Source: Melieria omissa
Taxonomy: Eukaryota > Arthropoda > Insecta > Diptera > Ulidiidae
Length of the DNA stretch: 64,000 nt
Reading direction: 5' to 3'
Assembly: GCA_963971225.1 (NCBI GenBank)
Contig: OZ020269.1
Location: forward strand, 35,795,264 to 35,859,263
The notes below the pieces were generated by a model, which made no database searches, was not told the DNA's origin, and worked only from the letters and a program-made list of their open reading frames with translations. A program made the translations under genes and the position numbers. This document shows positions 30,655-41,299 of this stretch, piece after piece; the first letter of the stretch is position 1, and each line of letters opens with the position of its first letter.

Positions 30655-32787
30655 CTAGCGATGCTCTACCGTGTAGTCGTAGCTCTGCAGCCGCTCGATC
30701 CACCGCGCCAATTGGCCTTCCGGATCTTTAAAGTTCAGTAGCCATTTCAATGCCGCATGATCTGTGCGCAGGCGAAACTTTTGCCCATACAGGTATTTAT
30801 GGAAGTGTTTCACGCATTCCAGTACTGCGAGCAACTCCCTTCGGGTCACACAGTAGTTGCGTTCAGGCTTTGACAAAATTTTGCTGTAGTACGCTATCAC
30901 TTGTTCTTGGCCATCTATTATCTGTGACAGCACACCGCCAATACTATGCCCACTTGCATCTGTATCCAGCACAAACATCTCTCCAGGAACGGGGAAGGCC
31001 AGAATTGGAGCAGTGCACAGTTTTTCCTTCAGTCGTGCAAAAGCCTGCTCCTGCTCTTCACCCCACGCGAAGGCTTGATTCTTTTTCGTCAGTTTGTGCA
31101 AGCTGCCAGCTATGTTCGCAAATCCTGGAACGAATCTTCGGTAGTATGTGCACAGGCCCAGGAAACTGCGGAGTTCGTGTAGATTGCGTGGCCGGGGCCA
31201 CTCCTTCACCGCCGTGATCTTGCCTTCGTCCGTATGTACTCCGCGAGCGGAAACCGTGTGACCCAAATACTTGACCTCTTTTTGGAACAGCGAGCACTTC
31301 TTTGGGTTGAGTTTAAGCCCGGCTTTCTGTATTCGCTCAAATACCTCCTTCAGCTTTTCCAGGTGGTCGTCGAAGCTTTTGCCCATCACGATTATGTCGT
31401 CGAGGTATACCAGACACGTCCGCCAATGCAGCCCTTTCAGCACACGCTCCATTAGCCGCTCGAATGTTGCTGGTGCGTTGCAGAGTCCAAACGGCATGCC
31501 GGTGAACTGCCACAAACCGTCGCCAACACTAAAAGCCGTTTTCTCCTTGTCCTGGTCTGCAAGTTCCACCTGGCAATAGCCGCTGCGTAAGTCGAGTGTG
31601 GAAAACCACTGTGTGCCTGACAGTGTGTCCAGGGTGTCATCGATCCGAGGTAGTGGATAGCTGTCCTTCTTGGTCACGTCATTGAGCTTCCGATAGTCCA
31701 CACAGAATCGGGTACTGCCATCCTTTTTCTTGACTAGCACGACCGGCGAGCACCAAGGACCTGACGAAGGCTCTATGACCTTTTCTGTATGCATGTTTTC
31801 AATCAAATTTGCGACCTCTTCCCTCTTGGCCAGAGGAACTCGTCTTGGCGGTTGGCGGATTGGTTTCGCATTTCCGGTGTCGATGTTGTGCTTCACTATG
31901 GCTGTTCTTCCGCCCGCTTCCGTCGCAAATATTGACCCATAGTGCTGCAGGAGTGACCGCGCCTTCTGTTTCTGCTCGGCTGTCAATTCGCTGCTCCACT
32001 GGTTCTGCGGTATGGCGTCCATGTTAGAACCGCTTTTCTTACTTCCTCCGGGTGGACTGCTTTCGCAATTGACAACTGCTTCAGCCTCTCTACACTCGCC
32101 AATGACCGCATCTTTTTCGACATATCTGGGTGTGTTCAGTGGGTTGAGTATCCTTACTGGTATTTTGCCATTTTTGGGTTCCACTAATGTACGTCCGATT
32201 ATTATGTTGTCGTATCCTTGTTTTTGCGCTTCTACAACCCACAGCCGGCTTGTCCCATCGTCCTCGTCCACTTTCGCCCACACGATCGCCTCGGAATTCG
32301 CTGGTATCTTCTGATGTTGACACGAGACAACTCTCCTTACCGCCACGCTTCGCTCATAGCCAGTGTGCAGGGGGAATTCAACGTTGGCATACTTCAGCAC
32401 ATTTTCTTTCAGGTCCAGCGTAAAACCATGCCTAATCATGAAATCGACGCCGATAATCACGTCGTCCATTATGTCCGCGACGATGAACTCATGTTCCAGG
32501 CTGCTGGTGCCGATAGCAATTGTTTTTGTTACTTTCCCTCTTACCGGCGCACGCTCGCCAGTCGCAGTCCTCAGCTGTATGCCATGCAGTGGTTCCCAGT
32601 TCTTCAGAAGCTTCCTTTTTATGATCGAATATGACGCTCCAGTATCCAGTGTCAACACGAACAACTTTCCATCTATCTTTCCTTCAATCGTCAAGCTGCT
32701 GGGTTGTCGTTTCAACTGCGAGACAAGGACGGTGGGGCAGCAGGTTGTGGGGATCAGCTCACGCCCCTTTGGGCTGATCCGTTTTAG
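30655..32787 (-). CDS. Pol PR-RT-RNase H (unit 5)
   Basis: Majority sequence. I saw no private change. Confidence 0.85.
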   Translation of the reverse strand, partial: LKRISPKGRELIPTTCCPTVLVSQLKRQPSSLTIEGKIDGKLFVLTLDTGASYSIIKRKLLKNWEPLHGIQLRTATGERAPVRGKVTKTIAIGTSSLEHEFIVADIMDDVIIGVDFMIRHGFTLDLKENVLKYANVEFPLHTGYERSVAVRRVVSCQHQKIPANSEAIVWAKVDEDDGTSRLWVVEAQKQGYDNIIIGRTLVEPKNGKIPVRILNPLNTPRYVEKDAVIGECREAEAVVNCESSPPGGSKKSGSNMDAIPQNQWSSELTAEQKQKARSLLQHYGSIFATEAGGRTAIVKHNIDTGNAKPIRQPPRRVPLAKREEVANLIENMHTEKVIEPSSGPWCSPVVLVKKKDGSTRFCVDYRKLNDVTKKDSYPLPRIDDTLDTLSGTQWFSTLDLRSGYCQVELADQDKEKTAFSVGDGLWQFTGMPFGLCNAPATFERLMERVLKGLHWRTCLVYLDDIIVMGKSFDDHLEKLKEVFERIQKAGLKLNPKKCSLFQKEVKYLGHTVSARGVHTDEGKITAVKEWPRPRNLHELRSFLGLCTYYRRFVPGFANIAGSLHKLTKKNQAFAWGEEQEQAFARLKEKLCTAPILAFPVPGEMFVLDTDASGHSIGGVLSQIIDGQEQVIAYYSKILSKPERNYCVTRRELLAVLECVKHFHKYLYGQKFRLRTDHAALKWLLNFKDPEGQLARWIERLQSYDYTVEHR

Positions 32788-34202
32788 TTTAACGACTCGT
32801 CGTCCTCAGCCCTGCGCTTGTTGGCTGGGCCTCTACTGTCAGTATTACTCGCTTCAGGCGATTGCGAACGAGAACGGGAACGCCTCTTTCGTTGGCGGCA
32901 GTCTCGTGCTATGTGACCCTGCTTGCCACATGTCCAGCAAACAACCTTAGAGGAGACAACCCGTGGCCTGCCCGGTGTCTCAGAGCTTATGGCCTGGATC
33001 GAAATTTCGCTGTCTGGCTGGATTTGGCGTATCCTTGCAGGTGCATACCGAGTGGCTCCAATCCATGTCGCCTCATATGTCATCGCGCTGGTCACCGTTT
33101 CCTTGTATGTCGCCTTGCCCATCATCAACGCACTGCGACGTGTCTCGGGGTCATGAAGACCTTCAATGAACGACTCAATCTTCATCCTCTCGAGATCATC
33201 AGCCCCGAATTTTGGGTAGCACAACTGTACGAGCCGCTCAATATCTGCTGCATATGTCTGCAGCGCCTCGCTGGCTCTCTGCCTGCGGTTCTTCAGCTCA
33301 CAGTAGTACAGCGTATGGTTGTGCTCGTTGCTGTACTTCACTGCCAACGCTCTCATGACGGCCTCGTAATCACTTCTCGAACATTCCGGAACTGATTTCA
33401 TTACCTCAGCCGCAGGACCTTTCAGCGCCAGAGCCAATCTCCGACCCTTCCTGATATCGGTCCACTGATTTTCCAAAGCAGCTAAGTCGAATTGCAGTTT
33501 AAATGTATCGAACGGCGTAGCACCATCATAAGTAGGCACTTCTGTTCGGGTGGCGAAACTTTCCGGAACCGGCGGCAAACATTCTCGTGGCTGTACTTCT
33601 CTAAGCCGCTCGTCGATTTTTCTGTTTACCGAATCCTCCAGACTGTCAACTCGTTTGTCTAAATGTTCTACTCGCGTCTCCAGGTGCTCAACTTTCACAT
33701 TAATCCTGTTCGAAATCTCTTCCACTTTCTGCTCCAAGCGCGCAGAATTTTCCTGAAGCTTGGTTTCCATTCGCTCTGCTACTTCTCGGTTCGTAGTTTC
33801 GATTTTTGCCGAAAGTTCCTGATTCGCGGTTTCCAGTTTCGTTGCCATTTGCGCCGACATTTCGCGATTTTCATTTTCCATTTTGGCTGCCATTTCACGG
33901 TTGGAAGTCTCAAACATGCCTTTAAGTGCAACCATTAACTGGCTCATGTCCATTGCTTGTGGTGGCGTAGCCGCTGCAGCTGTACTTTGCATCGACGCAG
34001 CACCAGCAGGCGATTCCTCCACCTTGGCCGACGCCTCTTGTTCCTGCGTTCCTAACTCGTGTGCAGCCCAATCAATGCCTCTTGATTCACACGCTTCTCG
34101 CAAACGCAGCTGCAACTCCACCTTACCGCCAGCAGTCGGCAAATTCCAGGCAGCCAGCTCCTTCTTCAGCTGGTCAACCTTCAGCAGCTCCAGTTTAACC
34201 AT
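32784..34202 (-). CDS. Gag (unit 5)
   Basis: Majority sequence, 472 aa. Confidence 0.87.
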   Translation of the reverse strand: MVKLELLKVDQLKKELAAWNLPTAGGKVELQLRLREACESRGIDWAAHELGTQEQEASAKVEESPAGAASMQSTAAAATPPQAMDMSQLMVALKGMFETSNREMAAKMENENREMSAQMATKLETANQELSAKIETTNREVAERMETKLQENSARLEQKVEEISNRINVKVEHLETRVEHLDKRVDSLEDSVNRKIDERLREVQPRECLPPVPESFATRTEVPTYDGATPFDTFKLQFDLAALENQWTDIRKGRRLALALKGPAAEVMKSVPECSRSDYEAVMRALAVKYSNEHNHTLYYCELKNRRQRASEALQTYAADIERLVQLCYPKFGADDLERMKIESFIEGLHDPETRRSALMMGKATYKETVTSAMTYEATWIGATRYAPARIRQIQPDSEISIQAISSETPGRPRVVSSKVVCWTCGKQGHIARDCRQRKRRSRSRSQSPEASNTDSRGPANKRRAEDDESLN

Positions 34203-34262
34203 GTTTCCGTTTTTATAATTTTATTTTACTTTCAGTAATACAATCCCACTTCTGACACCAAA

Positions 34263-34693
34263 TGTTACGAAATTCCCCAGTTCGTTATCGACGGTTCGTT
34301 TTGATTGTATTTGAAAATAAAACAACTTCAGTTATCCGGCGCAACGTAGTCAAAACTAGCAATCGCTTTATTTACAGAATTCACACTTCGCTTGTATCTA
34401 CACTTGTCACCACTTTGCTTGCTTAACACAGACTCGACCCCTTGCGCTGCCACTGCTGCTTTTATACCACTTTTCTTATCGCGCCGAAGTTTCTTGCAAC
34501 TTCTAATTGGAAAGCGCTCGACCATTCTCGCACAGCCCATTTCGAGAACCATCCCTGCCATATCGGACTATACCAAGCGAATTTATAACAGTTTTGCTGT
34601 ACTTCACAGTGCATGCCTAAAAGTATGCTTGGAAAACATTCGTGCGGAGAAGGCATTCCCGTACACTGCGGCACAGAATTTCTCATCGTATCA
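34263..34693 (-). repeat. LTR 6, shared by units 5 and 6
   Basis: 431 bp, same ends and signals as the other LTRs. Confidence 0.9.
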
Positions 34694-34704
34694 CTGCCCA
34701 TCAC

Positions 34705-36164
34705 TTAGACTTGTTCGTCCCGAACAAGTACCGAGGCTTCGCCGGAGTAAGACGCCAGGCGCTCCAAATGGACTACTTTCAGCCTGGCGTTTCCATTGCA
34801 GCAGCGTTGAACCCTGTACACCACGTCATTAATCCTGGTCACGACTTTGTACGGTCCTTCCCATGACGTTTGAAGCTTTGGAGACAAACCTTTCCTGCGC
34901 TGCGGGTTGTAAAGCATTACCAGATCGCCTTCTTGGAACCCCGCTGTGTTAGCTCGTAGATCATATCTGGCTTTCATCTTATCGCTGACCAGTTGGATAC
35001 GGTCCCTTATAAACTGGTGGATTTCTTCCAGCTCCGATCGCTTATTAACTGCGTAATCAGTCTTAGCGCCTTCCGTCGTGCTGACCACTCCGAACTTCAA
35101 GTCAGCAGGCAATCTCAGCTCTGTGCCGAACACTGCTCGGGCTGGAGTGAGTGATGTCGTATCGTGCGGGGCTGACCTATACGCCATCAAGAACAGCGGA
35201 ATATGCGTGTCCCAATCCTTTTGGTTCCTGCCTACTACTTTCCGCAGATATTCCTCCAGTGTTCGATTGAATCGTTCCACCATGCCGTCGGACTGGGGAT
35301 GCAAAGGACAGGTGCGAGTTTTCCTTATTCCTAGTAGCTCACACACTTCTTTTAATATAAGAGACTCGAAATTCCGGCCTTGATCCGAGTGCAACTCCAG
35401 TGGAACTCCAAATCTGGCCACCCAGTTGTTTACCAACATTTCCGCGACCGTGGTGGCCTCCTGGTTAGGAATAGGATACACTTCGGGCCATTTGCTGAAA
35501 TAGTCCATCACCACCAGCACATATTTGTTGCCTTGAGTGCTAAGTGGGAATGGCCCGGCGACGTCCATGGCAATTCGCTCAAAGGGCGCTCCCATGTTGT
35601 ACTGCTGCATGCGGCCCCGAGATCTTCTTGTTGGCCCTTTCGCAGCCGAACATCGATCACAGCTCTTAATCCAATCGGCGACAGACTCCTGGCATCTTAC
35701 CCAGTAGAATCGCCTTTTTATTTTGGCGACAGTTTTTGTGATGCCTAGGTGCCCTCCGCTAGAGTCGTTATGGTATGCCTCGATCACCTCGTTGATCCTG
35801 CATTTCGGGACTAAAATTAGGGAATTGCTGGTCCGGCCATCCTCACTCTCCCACTCGCGGTATAGGCAACCATCAGACAGCCGCAGACTTTGCCACTGCG
35901 CCCAGCCTTCGCGATCGGGCTCTCACCGGCCATCTCCTGCCAGTCTGGACGTGCGCCTTGCTCCTTGCCTTCAATGATTTTTTTAAGATCCGTATCCTCG
36001 CGCTGGTCCTTTTGTATCCTCTCCGCAGACCACTCCTCCTCTGGCAGAACGCTGACCAATCGTACGTCCACTATCTGCTCTTTGCTTTCGGCTCGCGAAC
36101 AATGCCTGCATTCGGTTTTGCACGGACGGCGTGACAAGGCATCGGCATTTCCATGGCTGCTACC
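34705..36164 (-). CDS. Pol linker plus integrase (unit 6), frame-broken
   Basis: Majority sequence with the shared frame change and the TAG at 36165-36167. Confidence 0.83.
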
Positions 36165-38297
36165 CTAGCGATGCTCTACCGTGTAGTCGTAGCTCTGCAG
36201 CCGCTCGATCCACCGCGCCAATTGGCCTTCCGGATCTTTAAAGTTCAGTAGCCATTTCAATGCCGCATGATCTGTGCGCAGGCGAAACTTTTGCCCATAC
36301 AGGTATTTATGGAAGTGTTTCACGCATTCCAGTACTGCGAGCAACTCCCTTCGGGTCACACAGTAGTTGCGTTCAGGCTTTGACAAAATTTTGCTGTAGT
36401 ACGCTATCACTTGTTCTTGGCCATCTATTATCTGTGACAGCACACCGCCAATACTATGCCCACTTGCATCTGTATCCAGCACAAACATCTCTCCAGGAAC
36501 GGGGAAGGCCAGAATTGGAGCAGTGCACAGTTTTTCCTTCAGTCGTGCAAAAGCCTGCTCCTGCTCTTCACCCCACGCGAAGGCTTGATTCTTTTTCGTC
36601 AGTTTGTGCAAGCTGCCAGCTATGTTCGCAAATCCTGGAACGAATCTTCGGTAGTATGTGCACAGGCCCAGGAAACTGCGGAGTTCGTGTAGATTGCGTG
36701 GCCGGGGCCACTCCTTCACCGCCGTGATCTTGCCTTCGTCCGTATGTACTCCGCGAGCGGAAACCGTGTGACCCAAATACTTGACCTCTTTTTGGAACAG
36801 CGAGCACTTCTTTGGGTTGAGTTTAAGCCCGGCTTTCTGTATTCGCTCAAATACCTCCTTCAGCTTTTCCAGGTGGTCGTCGAAGCTTTTGCCCATCACG
36901 ATTATGTCGTCGAGGTATACCAGACACGTCCGCCAATGCAGCCCTTTCAGCACACGCTCCATTAGCCGCTCGAATGTTGCTGGTGCGTTGCAGAGTCCAA
37001 ACGGCATGCCGGTGAACTGCCACAAACCGTCGCCAACACTAAAAGCCGTTTTCTCCTTGTCCTGGTCTGCAAGTTCCACCTGGCAATAGCCGCTGCGTAA
37101 GTCGAGTGTGGAAAACCACTGTGTGCCTGACAGTGTGTCCAGGGTGTCATCGATCCGAGGTAGTGGATAGCTGTCCTTCTTGGTCACGTCATTGAGCTTC
37201 CGATAGTCCACACAGAATCGGGTACTGCCATCCTTTTTCTTGACTAGCACGACCGGCGAGCACCAAGGACCTGACGAAGGCTCTATGACCTTTTCTGTAT
37301 GCATGTTTTCAATCAAATTTGCGACCTCTTCCCTCTTGGCCAGAGGAACTCGTCTTGGCGGTTGGCGGATTGGTTTCGCATTTCCGGTGTCGATGTTGTG
37401 CTTCACTATGGCTGTTCTTCCGCCCGCTTCCGTCGCAAATATTGACCCATAGTGCTGCAGGAGTGACCGCGCCTTCTGTTTCTGCTCGGCTGTCAATTCG
37501 CTGCTCCACTGGTTCTGCGGTATGGCGTCCATGTTAGAACCGCTTTTCTTACTTCCTCCGGGTGGACTGCTTTCGCAATTGACAACTGCTTCAGCCTCTC
37601 TACACTCGCCAATGACCGCATCTTTTTCGACATATCTGGGTGTGTTCAGTGGGTTGAGTATCCTTACTGGTATTTTGCCATTTTTGGGTTCCACTAATGT
37701 ACGTCCGATTATTATGTTGTCGTATCCTTGTTTTTGCGCTTCTACAACCCACAGCCGGCTTGTCCCATCGTCCTCGTCCACTTTCGCCCACACGATCGCC
37801 TCGGAATTCGCTGGTATCTTCTGATGTTGACACGAGACAACTCTCCTTACCGCCACGCTTCGCTCATAGCCAGTGTGCAGGGGGAATTCAACGTTGGCAT
37901 ACTTCAGCACATTTTCTTTCAGGTCCAGCGTAAAACCATGCCTAATCATGAAATCGACGCCGATAATCACGTCGTCCATTATGTCCGCGACGATGAACTC
38001 ATGTTCCAGGCTGCTGGTGCCGATAGCAATTGTTTTTGTTACTTTCCCTCTTACCGGCGCACGCTCGCCAGTCGCAGTCCTCAGCTGTATGCCATGCAGT
38101 GGTTCCCAGTTCTTCAGAAGCTTCCTTTTTATGATCGAATATGACGCTCCAGTATCCAGTGTCAACACGAACAACTTTCCATCTATCTTTCCTTCAATCG
38201 TCAAGCTGCTGGGTTGTCGTTTCAACTGCGAGACAAGGACGGTGGGGCAGCAGGTTGTGGGGATCAGCTCACGCCCCTTTGGGCTGATCCGTTTTAG
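36165..38297 (-). CDS. Pol PR-RT-RNase H (unit 6)
   Basis: Majority sequence. I saw no private change. Confidence 0.85.
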   Translation of the reverse strand, partial: LKRISPKGRELIPTTCCPTVLVSQLKRQPSSLTIEGKIDGKLFVLTLDTGASYSIIKRKLLKNWEPLHGIQLRTATGERAPVRGKVTKTIAIGTSSLEHEFIVADIMDDVIIGVDFMIRHGFTLDLKENVLKYANVEFPLHTGYERSVAVRRVVSCQHQKIPANSEAIVWAKVDEDDGTSRLWVVEAQKQGYDNIIIGRTLVEPKNGKIPVRILNPLNTPRYVEKDAVIGECREAEAVVNCESSPPGGSKKSGSNMDAIPQNQWSSELTAEQKQKARSLLQHYGSIFATEAGGRTAIVKHNIDTGNAKPIRQPPRRVPLAKREEVANLIENMHTEKVIEPSSGPWCSPVVLVKKKDGSTRFCVDYRKLNDVTKKDSYPLPRIDDTLDTLSGTQWFSTLDLRSGYCQVELADQDKEKTAFSVGDGLWQFTGMPFGLCNAPATFERLMERVLKGLHWRTCLVYLDDIIVMGKSFDDHLEKLKEVFERIQKAGLKLNPKKCSLFQKEVKYLGHTVSARGVHTDEGKITAVKEWPRPRNLHELRSFLGLCTYYRRFVPGFANIAGSLHKLTKKNQAFAWGEEQEQAFARLKEKLCTAPILAFPVPGEMFVLDTDASGHSIGGVLSQIIDGQEQVIAYYSKILSKPERNYCVTRRELLAVLECVKHFHKYLYGQKFRLRTDHAALKWLLNFKDPEGQLARWIERLQSYDYTVEHR

Positions 38298-39712
38298 TTT
38301 AACGACTCGTCGTCCTCAGCCCTGCGCTTGTTGGCTGGGCCTCTACTGTCAGTATTACTCGCTTCAGGCGATTGCGAACGAGAACGGGAACGCCTCTTTC
38401 GTTGGCGGCAGTCTCGTGCTATGTGACCCTGCTTGCCACATGTCCAGCAAACAACCTTAGAGGAGACAACCCGTGGCCTGCCCGGTGTCTCAGAGCTTAT
38501 GGCCTGGATCGAAATTTCGCTGTCTGGCTGGATTTGGCGTATCCTTGCAGGTGCATACCGAGTGGCTCCAATCCATGTCGCCTCATATGTCATCGCGCTG
38601 GTCACCGTTTCCTTGTATGTCGCCTTGCCCATCATCAACGCACTGCGACGTGTCTCGGGGTCATGAAGACCTTCAATGAACGACTCAATCTTCATCCTCT
38701 CGAGATCATCAGCCCCGAATTTTGGGTAGCACAACTGTACGAGCCGCTCAATATCTGCTGCATATGTCTGCAGCGCCTCGCTGGCTCTCTGCCTGCGGTT
38801 CTTCAGCTCACAGTAGTACAGCGTATGGTTGTGCTCGTTGCTGTACTTCACTGCCAACGCTCTCATGACGGCCTCGTAATCACTTCTCGAACATTCCGGA
38901 ACTGATTTCATTACCTCAGCCGCAGGACCTTTCAGCGCCAGAGCCAATCTCCGACCCTTCCTGATATCGGTCCACTGATTTTCCAAAGCAGCTAAGTCGA
39001 ATTGCAGTTTAAATGTATCGAACGGCGTAGCACCATCATAAGTAGGCACTTCTGTTCGGGTGGCGAAACTTTCCGGAACCGGCGGCAAACATTCTCGTGG
39101 CTGTACTTCTCTAAGCCGCTCGTCGATTTTTCTGTTTACCGAATCCTCCAGACTGTCAACTCGTTTGTCTAAATGTTCTACTCGCGTCTCCAGGTGCTCA
39201 ACTTTCACATTAATCCTGTTCGAAATCTCTTCCACTTTCTGCTCCAAGCGCGCAGAATTTTCCTGAAGCTTGGTTTCCATTCGCTCTGCTACTTCTCGGT
39301 TCGTAGTTTCGATTTTTGCCGAAAGTTCCTGATTCGCGGTTTCCAGTTTCGTTGCCATTTGCGCCGACATTTCGCGATTTTCATTTTCCATTTTGGCTGC
39401 CATTTCACGGTTGGAAGTCTCAAACATGCCTTTAAGTGCAACCATTAACTGGCTCATGTCCATTGCTTGTGGTGGCGTAGCCGCTGCAGCTGTACTTTGC
39501 ATCGACGCAGCACCAGCAGGCGATTCCTCCACCTTGGCCGACGCCTCTTGTTCCTGCGTTCCTAACTCGTGTGCAGCCCAATCAATGCCTCTTGATTCAC
39601 ACGCTTCTCGCAAACGCAGCTGCAACTCCACCTTACCGCCAGCAGTCGGCAAATTCCAGGCAGCCAGCTCCTTCTTCAGCTGGTCAACCTTCAGCAGCTC
39701 CAGTTTAACCAT
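38294..39712 (-). CDS. Gag (unit 6), first in transcription order
   Basis: Majority sequence, 472 aa. It lies next to the right-hand outer LTR, which would act as the 5' LTR for transcripts entering the array. Confidence 0.87.
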   Translation of the reverse strand: MVKLELLKVDQLKKELAAWNLPTAGGKVELQLRLREACESRGIDWAAHELGTQEQEASAKVEESPAGAASMQSTAAAATPPQAMDMSQLMVALKGMFETSNREMAAKMENENREMSAQMATKLETANQELSAKIETTNREVAERMETKLQENSARLEQKVEEISNRINVKVEHLETRVEHLDKRVDSLEDSVNRKIDERLREVQPRECLPPVPESFATRTEVPTYDGATPFDTFKLQFDLAALENQWTDIRKGRRLALALKGPAAEVMKSVPECSRSDYEAVMRALAVKYSNEHNHTLYYCELKNRRQRASEALQTYAADIERLVQLCYPKFGADDLERMKIESFIEGLHDPETRRSALMMGKATYKETVTSAMTYEATWIGATRYAPARIRQIQPDSEISIQAISSETPGRPRVVSSKVVCWTCGKQGHIARDCRQRKRRSRSRSQSPEASNTDSRGPANKRRAEDDESLN

Positions 39713-39772
39713 GTTTCCGTTTTTATAATTTTATTTTACTTTCAGTAATACAATCCCACTTCTGACACCAAA

Positions 39773-40203
39773 TGTTACGAAATTCCCCAGTTCGTTATCG
39801 ACGGTTCGTTTTGATTGTATTTGAAAATAAAACAACTTCAGTTATCCGGCGCAACGTAGTCAAAACTAGCAATCGCTTTATTTACAGAATTCACACTTCG
39901 CTTGTATCTACACTTGTCACCACTTTGCTTGCTTAACACAGACTCGACCCCTTGCGCTGCCACTGCTGCTTTTATACCACTTTTCTTATCGCGCCGAAGT
40001 TTCTTGCAACTTCTAATTGGAAAGCGCTCGACCATTCTCGCACAGCCCATTTCGAGAACCATCCCTGCCATATCGGACTATACCAAGCGAATTTATAACA
40101 GTTTTGCTGTACTTCACAGTGCATGCCTAAAAGTATGCTTGGAAAACATTCGTGCGGAGAAGGCATTCCCGTACACTGCGGCACAGAATTTCTCATCGTA
40201 TCA
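39773..40203 (-). repeat. LTR 7 (right edge of array)
   Basis: 431 bp. Its right neighbour is Transib DNA, and the target duplication ATAT follows at 40204-40207. It appears identical to LTR 1, which implies a recent insertion or homogenisation. Confidence 0.9.
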
Positions 40204-40207
40204 ATAT

Positions 40208-41270
40208 GATTTGTTTAATTTGTCTAACAGTAGACGGATACATTTTTTATATACAGCTGCCGATATTCAGCAAAAAGCTAATTCGCGATTTGTAATTACT
40301 TCAGCCATTTCAAACGATTTCACCAAACTGCTCTTTTGCGAATGAATTCTGACATTGCCAAACAAACAAATTGTTCAAAATTCACGACTTTTTCCGTTAG
40401 CTACTTTTAGGGTGTTATATTTTTTAACCTCCTAAAACCCTAACCGAAATTTTTTTTAAATTTTCAGTTTCGTACCTAAAAAATTTACACTGAACACTTT
40501 AAAAACTATGAGATGAGTCGCTAATCACATTTCATTCATTTATATGTGTATATAATTTTTAGGTACATTCGATTTGTCTTCGAGGAAGCAAAAGTAAACG
40601 TATAATTGAGTAGTTCCTTCACAATTCATATCGATGACAAAATATTTGAATGGGTTAAAAGGGAAAATATGTGAAGAATGATTTGTTTTTTATACTTTTA
40701 GGCTACCGAATTTAAATACATTTTTTGTCGAAAAATAGGTGTTTAGACCACTTTTCAAATTGAATTATTTTCTGAGATCGGAAGATATCGGAGGATGTGA
40801 ATACATTTTCCGACAAAGAAAGAGTGCTTCTTAAAATAAGCCAAAATCCAGGAACATACTTTCACATACTTTTTAGATATTTTCCTCTCAATTTTGCCAA
40901 TTTTCAGATTTTTAATTTTAAAAAATATTTTAAATTAAAAGTGAAGTAAAAGCCGATGCTTTGCAAATTTTGAGAAAACATTAAAAGCGAAAATGCCCAC
41001 ACCAATTTTTATGTTGAATTTCTATTTTATTTCTATGTTGAAAGTTTCAGAAAGTTTTTGTTAAACATGTATTTTTACGATTTTTTTTACTCAATACACA
41101 AAAAACAGAAAATATGTGTTGCATTTTTTCGAGAAAAAAGTTTCAACTTTGAGCAGCTTTTGCAGCCACACTAATTAATTTTTTGCACAGATTTTTTGGG
41201 GTTTTCTTAGTTGGAGTTTTACCTTTCGAATGACATCAAAATCGTTAAATTCTGAGACCATACATTTTTT
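40208..41270. other. AT-rich 5' part of the Transib element
   Basis: This is upstream DNA of the transposase on the minus strand. I looked for its missing N-terminal exon and found only short frames broken by stops (one begins MSEFIRKRAVW near 40349 and stops at once). It is probably untranslated or intronic sequence, or a decayed 5' part. Confidence 0.45.
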
Positions 41271-41299
41271 GAATTTTGTCTATGGAACGAATCACTGTG
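41271..41299 (-). repeat. Transib right end: RSS-like, 13-bp spacer
   Basis: Read on the minus strand: heptamer CACAGTG (41299-41293), a 13-bp spacer (41292-41280), then ACAAAATTC (41279-41271). The duplicated CACTG stands outside at 41300-41304. The first five spacer bases, ATTCG, match the left end. Confidence 0.8.

Larger units (their letters stand above)
6713..40203 (-). mobile_element. Tandem array of a Ty3/gypsy-type LTR retrotransposon (6 units, 7 LTRs)
   Basis: An exact 5,510-bp period repeats six times: LTR (431 bp) then internal region (5,079 bp), closing with a seventh LTR. Neighbouring units share one LTR. The outer flanks carry a single 4-bp duplication ATAT (6709-6712 and 40204-40207), so the array occupies one insertion site. 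Units are nearly identical; I saw only about seven single-base differences. Domain order on the minus strand is Gag, protease, reverse transcriptase, RNase H, integrase, which is the gypsy order. No env-like frame exists. An assembly error cannot be excluded, but unit-specific variants argue against simple duplication of one read set. Confidence 0.9.
4324..41299 (-). mobile_element. Transib (RAG1-related) DNA transposon, carrying an LTR array
   Basis: The two ends are inverted copies starting CACAGTGATTCG, flanked by a 5-bp duplication CACTG (4319-4323 and 41300-41304). A 5-bp duplication and a CAC-starting end are hallmarks of Transib. Taking out the 33,491-bp LTR array and its extra ATAT leaves about 3.48 kb, a normal Transib length. 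The transposase core lies on the minus strand at 5117-6641. The element landed in a non-LTR retrotransposon, whose RNase H frame continues from 41305. The stretches 4363-5116 and 40208-41270 are AT-rich and show no convincing exon. Confidence 0.85.

Noticed and set aside
6713..40203. CRISPR array or satellite as an explanation of the periodicity
   Set aside because: The 5,510-bp unit is a whole retrotransposon with LTRs, Gag and Pol in a fly genome.
6713..40203. Six separate retrotransposon insertions
   Set aside because: Units share single LTRs and there is no target duplication between them; only the outer edges have ATAT.
40204..41270. A RAG2-like or other partner gene in the Transib element
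   Set aside because: No Kelch-type repeats or long frames on either strand here or in 4363-5116.
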